A stretch of DNA of 9,158 bases from DHVE2 group archaeon (GTDB lineage: Archaea; Thermoplasmatota; Thermoplasmata; Thermoplasmatales; Aciduliprofundaceae). The stretch lies in the NCBI GenBank assembly GCA_015520975.1, contig WAOZ01000047.1:1-9158 (forward strand), in the 5' to 3' direction. The notes beneath the pieces are model-generated. The model was not told where the DNA came from. It was given only the letters and a program-made list of their open reading frames with translations, and ran no database searches. The position numbers and the translations under genes are program-made. Below are positions 1 to 6,321 of this stretch, in pieces. Position 1 is the first letter of the stretch, and the number at the start of each line of letters is the position of its first letter.

Positions 1-245
1 ACTTTATTGGATAGCGATTCAAAAATCTCGAGAGCACGATCAAAATCTTTCGTTTCATAATAATTCTTGGCCTTGTCAAACTCGCTTTTAAATGGGCCTA
101 TATCAATTCTATTTTTGAGAATGTTGAGTATGTCGCCTAATGATGAAATAAAATTCTCACATTTCTGTTTTTTCTCCTTGAGCATCTTGGCTTTTCTCTC
201 AAGCTCTTTTTCGAGTTTTAACCTGCTCAGATATGGACTTGGCAC
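1..245 (-). CDS. Coiled-coil / TPR-like protein, 3' part missing at the window edge
   Basis: Reverse-strand reading gives 81 uninterrupted codons plus two bases running off the window. The start is GTG at 245, preceded by a strong AGGAGGT at 253-259 with 7 bases between. The next in-frame ATG is codon 21 and has no such site. Residues about 6-45 are a charged, leucine-spaced helix (LSRLKLEKELERKAKM...) suggestive of a coiled coil. Residues about 56-78 (AKNYYETKDFDRALEIF) match the spacing of a tetratricopeptide helix pair. The gene lies 51 bases after ftsZ on the same strand, as probable third gene of the division operon, though it may also have its own TATA box. I do not recognise the family; a scaffold or division accessory role is inference from position only. 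The C-terminus and total length are unknown. Confidence 0.75.
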   Translation of the reverse strand, partial: MPSPYLSRLKLEKELERKAKMLKEKKQKCENFISSLGDILNILKNRIDIGPFKSEFDKAKNYYETKDFDRALEIFESLSNK

Positions 246-252
246 TTTCAAG

Positions 253-259
253 ACCTCCT
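253..259 (-). promoter_or_regulatory. Ribosome binding site fixing the GTG start at 245
   Basis: The minus strand reads AGGAGGT here, a near-perfect complement of the 16S 3' end, 7 bases before GTG. It is the main reason to call the partial gene to the left, which an ATG-only search would start 20 codons later. Confidence 0.7.
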
Positions 260-280
260 TTTTGTTTAATGTTCTTAATT

Positions 281-288
281 GATATAAA
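281..288 (-). promoter_or_regulatory. Possible internal TATA box between ftsZ and the coiled-coil gene
   Basis: The minus strand reads TTTATATC in an A-rich setting. About 25 bases downstream would place transcription start near 259, just at the ribosome binding site. This would leave a very short leader, so either an internal promoter or plain AT-rich spacer is possible. Confidence 0.3.
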
Positions 289-296
289 TTTTTTAC

Positions 297-1343
297 TTAT
301 TCTATTTCAGGGATTCCATACAGCGTTTTGCGACCCACCTTCTTTGGTGCTTCTTCGAGTAACGGGACCTTTATACCCGTAACGATTACCAGAATGCGCA
401 TCCTGTTATTAAATTCAGGGGTTACCCGTGTACCAAGGGTTATTGACGCATCTTTCCTGAGAAATGAGGATATCGCATCAACCGTTGAATACACAACATT
501 TATGGGCACATCCTCTCCGACCGTTATGTGTATGAGCGCACCTTTTGCGGAAGAGTAATCTACATCCATCAAAAACGGGCGGTTCAGAGCGTCTATCACC
601 ACCTTCTCATAGTTGTTCACATCCCCTTCCCCGATAAGTATGGTGGACAGATTTCCGTTTTCCATTATGTGTCTCAGATCCGCAAGGTCGACATTTATCT
701 GCGAGGGCTTGGTTATCATATCAATGAAAGACATAATTGTATAACTCATAAGCTCGTCCATCACCATAAACGCTTCGGGAAGCGAGCGATTGGGAACTAT
801 GTCAAGAAGTTTGTCGTTTTCGAGAACTATCACGGTGTTGGATTTATCGATTATCTTCCTCAGTCCAATTTTGGCGTATCTGTACCTGCCGCGCTCTATC
901 TTGAAGGGCATGGTTACCATGGATACCACGATGGCCCCGCTTTTTCGTGCCATGTCCGCGACAACTGGTGTTGCACCCGTACCCGTTCCACCGCCAAGCC
1001 CCGTAGTTATGAAAACGATATCAACATCTTTGAAAAGATCCCTGAATACATCACGCGCCATAAGTGCGCTTCTCTCACCAAGATCCATACTTCCTCCTGC
1101 ACCGCGCCCTCTGGTTATTTTTTTAAGAAGTATTTTTTTATCAGCATCCACCACCCTTAAATGGTTCATATCGGTATTTATGGCTACCGTGAAAGCCTCC
1201 AGCCCCAGCCTTTTCATTCGAGTTATGGCATTACAGCCTGCGCCGCCCACACCCACCACGATAACCCTGGGTGTATCTATGTCAGATGGTATTTCAAAAT
1301 CGGTGTAGTCGAGTGCTCTCCTGATAAGCGATTCTATGCTCAC
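297..1343 (-). CDS. ftsZ: Cell division GTPase FtsZ (FtsZ2-like)
   Basis: Tubulin-like GTPase that polymerises at mid-cell to form the division ring. With the GTG start it has 348 residues, near the usual archaeal length. Visible motifs: nucleotide loop GVGGAGCN (31-38), AINTD (54-58), tubulin signature GLGGGTGTG (115-123), and the T7 catalytic loop NVDLAD (217-222), so both halves of the GTPase site are present. The stretch PEAFMVMDE (189-197) and TKPS before the T7 loop recall archaeal FtsZ2 from memory; the C-terminal tail LYGIPEIE (341-348) recalls the GIPKI end of Methanocaldococcus FtsZ1. The start at 1343 is chosen because GGAGGAGGTG lies at 1348-1357; an upstream ATG at 1388 would add 15 atypical residues and overlap the preceding gene by 44 bases. 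The preceding RHH gene stops one base before this start, which implies translational coupling. Subtype FtsZ1 versus FtsZ2 is not settled. Confidence 0.93.
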   Translation of the reverse strand: MSIESLIRRALDYTDFEIPSDIDTPRVIVVGVGGAGCNAITRMKRLGLEAFTVAINTDMNHLRVVDADKKILLKKITRGRGAGGSMDLGERSALMARDVFRDLFKDVDIVFITTGLGGGTGTGATPVVADMARKSGAIVVSMVTMPFKIERGRYRYAKIGLRKIIDKSNTVIVLENDKLLDIVPNRSLPEAFMVMDELMSYTIMSFIDMITKPSQINVDLADLRHIMENGNLSTILIGEGDVNNYEKVVIDALNRPFLMDVDYSSAKGALIHITVGEDVPINVVYSTVDAISSFLRKDASITLGTRVTPEFNNRMRILVIVTGIKVPLLEEAPKKVGRKTLYGIPEIE

Positions 1344-1344
1344 T

Positions 1345-1707
1345 TCACACCTCCTCCATCTCGTTACTTTCCTTTTTAAGATTGTCAAGCTGCTGTCTTA
1401 TCTGCTCTCTCGCTATTTCTTGCAACCTTCTCTTCACATACTCACGCACCGCCGTTCTTATGGCATCATCTAAATCAACGGCGTCCCCTTCCTCCACAAG
1501 CCTCATAAGTTCATTCACAGTGCTTCTGGGCAAATCCACCCTCAATTTTTTGATATTATCGGGTGGGTTTTTCTCTTTGAGAAACTCCTCAATGGCGGTA
1601 CGCACAACCTCCGAGATATTTTTATACTCTCCTTTCTCCACAAGCTCCTCCAGTTTCTCCAGCGCTTCACGCGATAGTCTTATAGTTATGCGAATTGAAT
1701 CCGACAT
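1345..1707 (-). CDS. Tandem ribbon-helix-helix regulator upstream of ftsZ (CdrS-like)
   Basis: A 120-residue putative DNA-binding protein with two CopG/Arc-type ribbon-helix-helix units in one chain. Unit 1 is about residues 5-45: strand IRITIRLS, then helices ending VVRTAIEEFLK. Unit 2 is about 53-95: strand KKLRVDLP, then helices ending AIRTAVREYVK. A charged helical tail follows (96-120). RHH proteins bind DNA as dimers through paired strands, so two units could form a dimer-like fold within one chain or a pseudo-tetramer. In haloarchaea the RHH protein CdrS sits beside ftsZ2 and controls its expression and cell division; the same order here makes a division-regulator role likely, by inference. 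ATG at 1707 is chosen: GAGG lies 8 bases upstream, while the farther TTG at 1740 falls at the predicted transcription start. First gene of the operon. Confidence 0.87.
   Translation of the reverse strand: MSDSIRITIRLSREALEKLEELVEKGEYKNISEVVRTAIEEFLKEKNPPDNIKKLRVDLPRSTVNELMRLVEEGDAVDLDDAIRTAVREYVKRRLQEIAREQIRQQLDNLKKESNEMEEV
1348..1357 (-). promoter_or_regulatory. Ribosome binding site of ftsZ, inside the end of the RHH gene
   Basis: GGAGGAGGTG on the minus strand overlaps the last codons of the RHH gene and ends 4 bases before GTG 1343. It encodes the final EEV of that protein and decides the ftsZ start. Confidence 0.75.
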
Positions 1708-1758
1708 TTTAACAGCCTCACAGATGCTTTTGTCTGACAAGAAGTATCACATAATCTG

Positions 1759-1767
1759 TATATATAA
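1759..1767 (-). promoter_or_regulatory. TATA box of the RHH-ftsZ operon
   Basis: The minus strand reads TTATATATA, preceded by the purine-rich GAGGGAAAA that resembles a TFB recognition element. Spacing predicts transcription start near 1738 and a leader of about 30 bases with GAGG ahead of ATG 1707. Position and sequence fit an archaeal promoter; the start point is not measured. Confidence 0.6.
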
Positions 1768-1886
1768 TTTTCCCTCTTTTGTGCAGAGGAGGAAACACAA
1801 TAATTTCATTAGACATCGCTGCCATGTTAATAAATGTCAATACAAATACTCCGGTAAAATGCTTGAATTCCAGTAGAACCAATTGA

Positions 1887-1899
1887 CTCATCGCATGAG
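1887..1899. promoter_or_regulatory. Short inverted repeat just upstream of the regulator's TATA box
   Basis: CTCAT-CGC-ATGAG, perfect 5-base arms with a 3-base spacer, ends 3 bases before the TATA-like element of the winged-helix gene. A site here could be bound by the regulator itself. Arms this short occur by chance at a noticeable rate in 200 bases, so the call is weak. Confidence 0.25.
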
Positions 1900-1902
1900 C
1901 AA

Positions 1903-1911
1903 TTTTAAATA
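1903..1911 (+). promoter_or_regulatory. TATA box of the winged-helix ATPase gene
   Basis: TTTTAAATA is centred about 29 bases before the ATG at 1936. The predicted transcription start is within a few bases of the ATG, and no Shine-Dalgarno motif is present, so the transcript is probably leaderless or nearly so. Confidence 0.55.
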
Positions 1912-1935
1912 TGGGTTAATCTAATATCCTTATTA

Positions 1936-3051
1936 ATGAACATTCGTCTCACAATCCCGGAGAAAATCCTCATTCACCTTTATTCCTACAGAAAGTTTTC
2001 GGATAGATATGAATATCCAATAGAGATGACCCAGCAGGGTATTGCTGCGGCAGTGGGTATATCCGTCACTCATGTTCCAAGAAATATCAAAAAATTGCAG
2101 GCTGAACATCTTGTCGAAGTGAGAAAAGGCCATGTACCGGGAAAGAAAAAACGCGTGACCATATATTTTCTGACCTCTCACGGGATAATGCGTGCAAGGG
2201 ACATTATTGAAAAAATCGAAAAAACAGAGGTGTCGTTAGGCGAAAAAGTGTATTCAATGTCCGAACTCAAAAAACTCACAAATCTATCTCTTTTGGAGCT
2301 GATACGAAAAATCGAGAAAGGAGAATTAACGGAAGATTCGCTGTTTCTGCCTGAAAGAAAGCTCGTATTCAAGGAAATAGAGGTGACTACGGATCTTTTT
2401 GTTGATAGAGAAAAAGAACTCAAGCAAATGCAGCACTGGTATTCGTTTGGAAAAATTCTGGTTATTCTGGGCTCACGGGGCGTGGGCAAAAGTGCTTTAA
2501 TTCAAAGATTTCTTGAGATTCAGAATCCAAAAAGAAGCATCGTGTGGCTCAACATATATCCTCAGAGAACATGGAAAACCATTCGCGACATTTTCCTTCA
2601 CCTTTTCGAACTGGACGATGTTCTTAGGGTAATGAAAAATCATCCTCTCCTGCTCATACTGGACAATTATTACGATGTGGATGACACTTTTGTAAGCGCT
2701 CTATCTTCACTCGTAAAGGAGGATCTCGGAAAAAGCAAAATAATAGTGAGCATGCGCGCGGATACTCCATTCTACAACAGGTTCTACTCTCTGAGCGATG
2801 TTGTGGAAGGTAGGGTAGAGGAGATAAGGCTTGAGCCACTAAAATACGAAGATGCCCGCAAACTTCTCCCGGATGTGAAAGAAAGCGCGTTCAAGAGCAT
2901 TTACAAGATCACGCGCGGTAATCCAAAAATCCTGGTAATGCTGAGAAAAGGAGAGATAAAAAATTACGACGATATCCCCCTTCCACCAGAGCAGATACAT
3001 TTACTCAATTACCTTGCATCACAAAAAATAAAAAATTTTAAATCCCATTAA
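1936..3051 (+). CDS. Winged-helix DNA-binding protein fused to a P-loop ATPase (archaeal STAND/AAA type)
   Basis: A 371-residue two-domain protein, probably a transcriptional regulator or signal-responsive ATPase. Residues about 5-100 form a MarR-like winged helix: TQQGIAAAVGISVTHVPRNI is the helix-turn-helix, followed by a basic wing (GKKKRVTIYFLT). A linker leads to the ATPase at about 153-340: Walker A GSRGVGKS (179-186), Walker B LLLILD (238-243), a sensor-like SMRAD (272-276), and a GNP turn (328-330) typical of archaeal ATPases of the STAND/Arch_ATPase group. Many relatives carry a long C-terminal TPR region; this one stops soon after the ATPase core, so it is compact or shortened. ATG 1936 has no ribosome binding site but lies at the expected leaderless distance from a TATA box. 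It is divergent from the RHH-ftsZ operon and 15 bases ahead of nre. Ligand and target genes are unknown. Confidence 0.8.
   Translation: MNIRLTIPEKILIHLYSYRKFSDRYEYPIEMTQQGIAAAVGISVTHVPRNIKKLQAEHLVEVRKGHVPGKKKRVTIYFLTSHGIMRARDIIEKIEKTEVSLGEKVYSMSELKKLTNLSLLELIRKIEKGELTEDSLFLPERKLVFKEIEVTTDLFVDREKELKQMQHWYSFGKILVILGSRGVGKSALIQRFLEIQNPKRSIVWLNIYPQRTWKTIRDIFLHLFELDDVLRVMKNHPLLLILDNYYDVDDTFVSALSSLVKEDLGKSKIIVSMRADTPFYNRFYSLSDVVEGRVEEIRLEPLKYEDARKLLPDVKESAFKSIYKITRGNPKILVMLRKGEIKNYDDIPLPPEQIHLLNYLASQKIKNFKSH
3036..3043 (+). promoter_or_regulatory. TATA box of nre, inside the upstream coding region
   Basis: TTTTAAAT lies in the last codons of the ATPase gene, centred about 27 bases before GTG 3067. 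That distance predicts a leaderless nre transcript, which agrees with the lack of any Shine-Dalgarno motif before the GTG. Confidence 0.5.
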
Positions 3052-3066
3052 AATGTAATCTTCAGT

Positions 3067-4317
3067 GTGCGAAAGCGTGAAGTACTCATAGAGCAAATTG
3101 CGAAAAAAGGTTTGTGTGCAATCTGCAAAGGTTCAAAAATGCTGTGCGGCAAGGCAGAATGCCCGCTTCTTTTGAGATACTATGCGTTGATGCGAATGCA
3201 TAAAAAACTTGGAAAGGATATCCATGGCTCATCGCCTCCGGGTGTGTTTGTGGGAAGATACGGGTACCCCAAGGTAGCCATAGGTCCTCTGGTACCGCCG
3301 CTGATTGGAAACACTGAATATATGGACATTCCGGAAAACTGGATTGATATGGGCATAAGAGATTTCGTGGAGATGAGAAGCACACTTGTTCGCGGTATGA
3401 AAAGATACAGCGTCACGAACGCACATGACCCGGATTATTTTGTGGTCAGTCTTCAAGAAATGGCGATGAGCGAGGCACATGTGGATACAGAAACAACCTT
3501 TGAAAGAACTCCGAGAGGAACCCTTGTGCCGGGAAGCGAGGTTCAGCCTTACGGTCCCAAAGCCCCGATAAAGAAATTTTCGGTGGATAGTATTCGTGTA
3601 AACAGAAAACTTGAAAAATTCTACTATGACGAGGCAAAAACCACAGAAGCGGTGTTATCCCTTTACAGAGATGGAGTCAGAGTATCGCTTATTCAGAAAG
3701 CGCTGAGTATGGGTATATTCGGGGAGAGGAAAAAATTTGTACCTACGAGATGGAGCATCACCGCGGTTGACAGTCTGCTTTCCAAGGTTCTTGTTGAAAA
3801 AATCAAGGATTTCCCCACAATTGATAACAGCATGGTTTTCGTATCTGACAAAATGGAAAACACATTCGCCGTGATATTTTTACCGAGAAAATGGAGTTAC
3901 GAGCTTGTGGAGGCTTGGTACCCCGGTACTCTGTGGAACCCTTACGGCTCAAAGACATTCATGGTCTCAAGCCATGAGTTTTACGAGGGTAGAAAAGATT
4001 ATGCGGAGATAGGTGGTTGCTATTACGCTGCACGCCTTGCAGTGACTGAAAAACTCATCAAAATGAGGAGACAGGCAGAGGTTATCGTGCTAAGAGAAGC
4101 AAAGCCCACTTATCTGATGCCCTTGGGTGTATGGCATGTACGTGAGAATGTCAGAAACGCGATGAAAAACGAGCCGAGAATATTTGAATCCGAAAAAGAG
4201 GCGATCAGGTATGCGATATCTCAATTCCGTATCCCGTTTGAGAGGTGGGTTGACGGTTCGACGCTTCTTAAAAGATTTTATACTCAAAGGAGGATAGAGG
4301 ATTATGAAGTACTGTGA
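3067..4317 (+). CDS. nreA: Archaeal DNA repair protein Nre (NreA-like)
   Basis: Member of the archaea-specific Nre family, which in Haloferax is linked to repair of DNA damage together with UvrABC and contacts the sliding clamp PCNA. The 416 residues fit the family. An N-terminal zinc-finger-like cluster has C17, C20, C27 and C32 (CxxC-x6-C-x4-C). Recognisable blocks follow: PPGVFVGRYGYPKVAIGPL (57-75), TRWSITAVDSLL (227-238), EAWYPGTLWNPYG (282-294) and GVWHVREN (354-361). Near the end, QRRIEDYE (407-414) resembles a PCNA-interacting peptide (Q-x-x-I-x-x-aromatic), but with one aromatic instead of two. The GTG start is forced: an in-frame TAA, the stop of the previous gene, lies 18 bases upstream, and the zinc cluster begins at residue 17. 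The product is cytoplasmic. The radical SAM gene overlaps its 3' end. The NreA versus NreB choice is from the PIP-like tail and is less sure than the family. Confidence 0.9.
   Translation: MRKREVLIEQIAKKGLCAICKGSKMLCGKAECPLLLRYYALMRMHKKLGKDIHGSSPPGVFVGRYGYPKVAIGPLVPPLIGNTEYMDIPENWIDMGIRDFVEMRSTLVRGMKRYSVTNAHDPDYFVVSLQEMAMSEAHVDTETTFERTPRGTLVPGSEVQPYGPKAPIKKFSVDSIRVNRKLEKFYYDEAKTTEAVLSLYRDGVRVSLIQKALSMGIFGERKKFVPTRWSITAVDSLLSKVLVEKIKDFPTIDNSMVFVSDKMENTFAVIFLPRKWSYELVEAWYPGTLWNPYGSKTFMVSSHEFYEGRKDYAEIGGCYYAARLAVTEKLIKMRRQAEVIVLREAKPTYLMPLGVWHVRENVRNAMKNEPRIFESEKEAIRYAISQFRIPFERWVDGSTLLKRFYTQRRIEDYEVL
4289..4293 (+). promoter_or_regulatory. Ribosome binding site of the radical SAM gene, within nre
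   Basis: GGAGG lies 10 bases before ATG 4304, inside the last codons of nre. A second GAGG at 4297-4300 is closer than usual. The strong internal site with a 14-base gene overlap supports coupled translation. Confidence 0.6.
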
Positions 4318-5059
4318 GATTTTTGTAAAAAGCGCGCTGGTAAGGTCAAAATTAGAGTATACTGATTTCGCGCTCAATCCTTACAGAGGCTGCGAGCATC
4401 AGTGCGTGTACTGTTATTCACCTTATGTGATGCATCTTCCTCTCGAAGAATGGAAAAATAAGGTTTACATCAAGGTCAATCTGCCAACGGTTCTCAATCA
4501 GGAGATTCGCAGAAAAAGCGGTTTTATAAGCATAGGCACGGTCACAGACGCGTATCAGCCCGCGGAGAAAAAATATGAGATAACACGGAAAAGCCTGGAA
4601 GTGCTTCTTAAAAAGAATATGCCCATATCGATACTCACAAAATCTAATCTTATACTGCGCGATATGGATCTCATAAAAAAGTTTCAGGAAGCGCATATAG
4701 GGGTTACCATAACAACCCTCGACGAAGAACTCAGAAGAAAAATGGAACCAAACGCTGCACCCATCGATGCGCGATTTTCCGTTCTGGATAACTTCAAATC
4801 CAAGGCGATAACATACGCTTTCATAGGTCCGATTATACCTCAGTACACCACAGATTATCTTGAAGACATCATCAGAAAATTAGCCAAACTGAAGGTGAAG
4901 TATGTGATTTTCGATAGATTCAGATGGAAAAAAGATATGCAACTTCCGAGGTACCTTGAAAGCAAACTTGATAAAATCGAGATATCCCAGATGGACATAA
5001 AAGTGCGCGCTGCGTATCTTTCAAGAAAATACGGATTAAGATACTCCATTCTCTGGTGA
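4304..5059 (+). CDS. Radical SAM protein, spore photoproduct lyase-like (SplB/COG1533) family
   Basis: A 251-residue radical SAM enzyme. The [4Fe-4S]-binding motif CxxxCxxC is at C30, C34 and C37 (GCEHQCVYCYS). Further family blocks are GTVTDAYQPAE (78-88), LTKSNLILRD (111-120) and TITTLDEELRRKMEPNA (135-151). The family includes bacterial spore photoproduct lyase, which reverts a thymine dimer in spores. Archaea do not sporulate, so the substrate here is unknown; the name reflects fold and motifs, not a proven reaction. It is somewhat shorter than bacterial lyases, and I cannot assign the hydrogen-donor cysteine of that enzyme. ATG 4304 lies within the end of nre, which argues for joint expression and perhaps a joint role in DNA damage handling (inference). 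Its 3' end overlaps the convergent MFS gene by 24 bases. Confidence 0.85.
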   Translation: MKYCEIFVKSALVRSKLEYTDFALNPYRGCEHQCVYCYSPYVMHLPLEEWKNKVYIKVNLPTVLNQEIRRKSGFISIGTVTDAYQPAEKKYEITRKSLEVLLKKNMPISILTKSNLILRDMDLIKKFQEAHIGVTITTLDEELRRKMEPNAAPIDARFSVLDNFKSKAITYAFIGPIIPQYTTDYLEDIIRKLAKLKVKYVIFDRFRWKKDMQLPRYLESKLDKIEISQMDIKVRAAYLSRKYGLRYSILW

Positions 5060-6271
5060 TGCGTAAACCAATCTCTCTATTTTATTCACAAGTATGAGCG
5101 AGAAAATTGATACCACGAGAAGCCCCACACCGAGAAAGAAAACAGTTGATACCACATCAAAAATTGAGAGCACCACACCGAATAGCATAAAAGATAGAAT
5201 GGTGAACGCCTGCATAACAGCGCCAATCACACCGAACACGCGGCCCCTGTATTTATCTGTTACAATTCTCTGAAGAATAGCATTTGTAGGTACATTCACC
5301 ATCATGGCGCATCCGCCGGCAAATATCACCGCGGGATACACAACCGTCAGTGCGGGAAACAGGCCGAGCACAAATAGCGATGCGCCCATACCGAGCAATC
5401 CTGCGAATACCATGACCAGCTCCCTCATTCGACCTGCAATTATTCCAGCGAGCAAGGTGCCTATGATAGAGCCCGCTCCGAACAATATCTCCAGAACCGC
5501 AAAACCCGCAATACCAAGATGCAGAGCATCTCTTACATAAATTGAATAGGCGATGTTCAGCCCGCCGAATATTATCATCACACCTGCGAAGAAAAACGTG
5601 ATGAACTTCACACCACTGTGACGGCGAATATATGCTAGACCCTTTCTGAATTCCGAAAATCCCGAAGTTCTCGAACCTTTGTCTTTATGCGCATCACCGC
5701 TGTAAACCATAAGCGATATCATAAGCGCGGAGAAAAGATATGTGGCGGCGTCGAAGATGAAAACGGAAGTATAATCAAATAGCATAACCATTCCCGTCCC
5801 TATTGCCGGCCCTAAAAGTGTGCCGATGATATATGTCATCTGCGATAGAGAATTCGCTTCAACAAGCTCTTCATTACCGACTATTGTGGGAATCACTGCG
5901 TTTCTCGCGGGATAGAAAAATCTCGAAACCACGGAAATTCCAAAAATCAGTACAACCATTAGCAGAAGCGTGTTCGCAAAAGCAAGTAAAAATGCCAGCG
6001 CTGCGCGTATAATGTCCGCTGCAATCATTATTTTCTTTCTGTTCCATCTATCAACAAACACACCAGCAACAGGACCGAGAATTAGCACAGGTAGAGAAAT
6101 CGCGATCAGAAAATACATTATATCCGTGGAGGTGCCGTGCCAGAGGTAAAGAATTATGGCGAATATGCCAAACATTGCAACCTCATCGCCGAGATTTGAA
6201 ACGATCTGCCCAATCCACAGACAGGCAAAATCTCTGTTGCGAATCACTGATACTATGCCCCGCAGAGCCAT
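5036..6271 (-). CDS. MFS transporter of the MFS_3 / drug-exporter-like group
   Basis: A 411-residue membrane protein with repeated hydrophobic segments compatible with the usual 12 helices, and both termini probably cytoplasmic. The MFS motif A is clear in the loop after helix 2: GPVAGVFVDRWNRKK (66-80). A related loop in the second half reads DKYRGRVFG (339-347), and NAVIPTIV followed by EANS (124-142) is typical of the group that includes EntS- and macrolide-efflux-type exporters. It probably exports small molecules by proton exchange; the cargo cannot be told. ATG 6271 has no ribosome binding site but lies about 27 bases from the centre of a palindromic TATA box, fitting a leaderless transcript. 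It diverges from gcvPA and converges on the radical SAM gene, so it is its own transcription unit. No functional link to its neighbours is evident. Confidence 0.88.
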   Translation of the reverse strand: MALRGIVSVIRNRDFACLWIGQIVSNLGDEVAMFGIFAIILYLWHGTSTDIMYFLIAISLPVLILGPVAGVFVDRWNRKKIMIAADIIRAALAFLLAFANTLLLMVVLIFGISVVSRFFYPARNAVIPTIVGNEELVEANSLSQMTYIIGTLLGPAIGTGMVMLFDYTSVFIFDAATYLFSALMISLMVYSGDAHKDKGSRTSGFSEFRKGLAYIRRHSGVKFITFFFAGVMIIFGGLNIAYSIYVRDALHLGIAGFAVLEILFGAGSIIGTLLAGIIAGRMRELVMVFAGLLGMGASLFVLGLFPALTVVYPAVIFAGGCAMMVNVPTNAILQRIVTDKYRGRVFGVIGAVMQAFTILSFMLFGVVLSIFDVVSTVFFLGVGLLVVSIFSLILVNKIERLVYASPENGVS

Positions 6272-6292
6272 CCAATGGATATCACAGCCCCG

Positions 6293-6302
6293 TATTTAAA
6301 TA
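6293..6302. promoter_or_regulatory. Palindromic TATA box between MFS gene and gcvPA
   Basis: TATTTAAATA is a perfect 10-base palindrome centred 26.5 bases from the MFS start codon and 29.5 bases from ATG 6327 of gcvPA. It could direct transcription both ways. The flank on the MFS side reads CGGAAGA on the minus strand, purine-rich like a TFB element; the gcvPA-side flank CAGCCCCG is not, so the MFS direction may be favoured. A weaker TATA-like CATTTATGG at 6317-6325 could serve gcvPA separately. Confidence 0.6.
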
Positions 6303-6321
6303 TCTTCCGATGAAAACATTT

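Noticed and set aside
67..282. Plus-strand open frame of 71 codons
   Set aside because: It is antisense to the coiled-coil gene; its Ser/Phe/Leu-rich composition is what antisense of a Lys/Glu-rich helix gives.
528..1308. Two long plus-strand open frames across ftsZ
   Set aside because: They are antisense to clear FtsZ motifs, without promoter or ribosome binding site, and with His/Tyr- or Ser/Pro-rich composition typical of shadow frames.
1344..1388. Longer FtsZ starting at ATG 1388
   Set aside because: It adds MTILKRKVTRWRRCE, which is the RHH coding end read in another frame, overlaps that gene by 44 bases and has no ribosome binding site; GTG 1343 has a very strong one.
1708..1740. Longer RHH protein from TTG 1740
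   Set aside because: The predicted transcription start is about 1738, so the TTG would be at or before the 5' end; ATG 1707 has GAGG at proper spacing and starts just before the first RHH strand.
1741..1935. Small gene or RNA in the 195-base divergent gap
   Set aside because: It is AT-rich with scattered stops in all frames and no convincing hairpin or ribosome binding site; promoter elements account for it.
4304..5059. Calling the radical SAM gene a true spore photoproduct lyase
   Set aside because: Only the radical SAM motif and general family blocks are visible; the lyase-specific cysteine could not be identified, and archaea form no spores.
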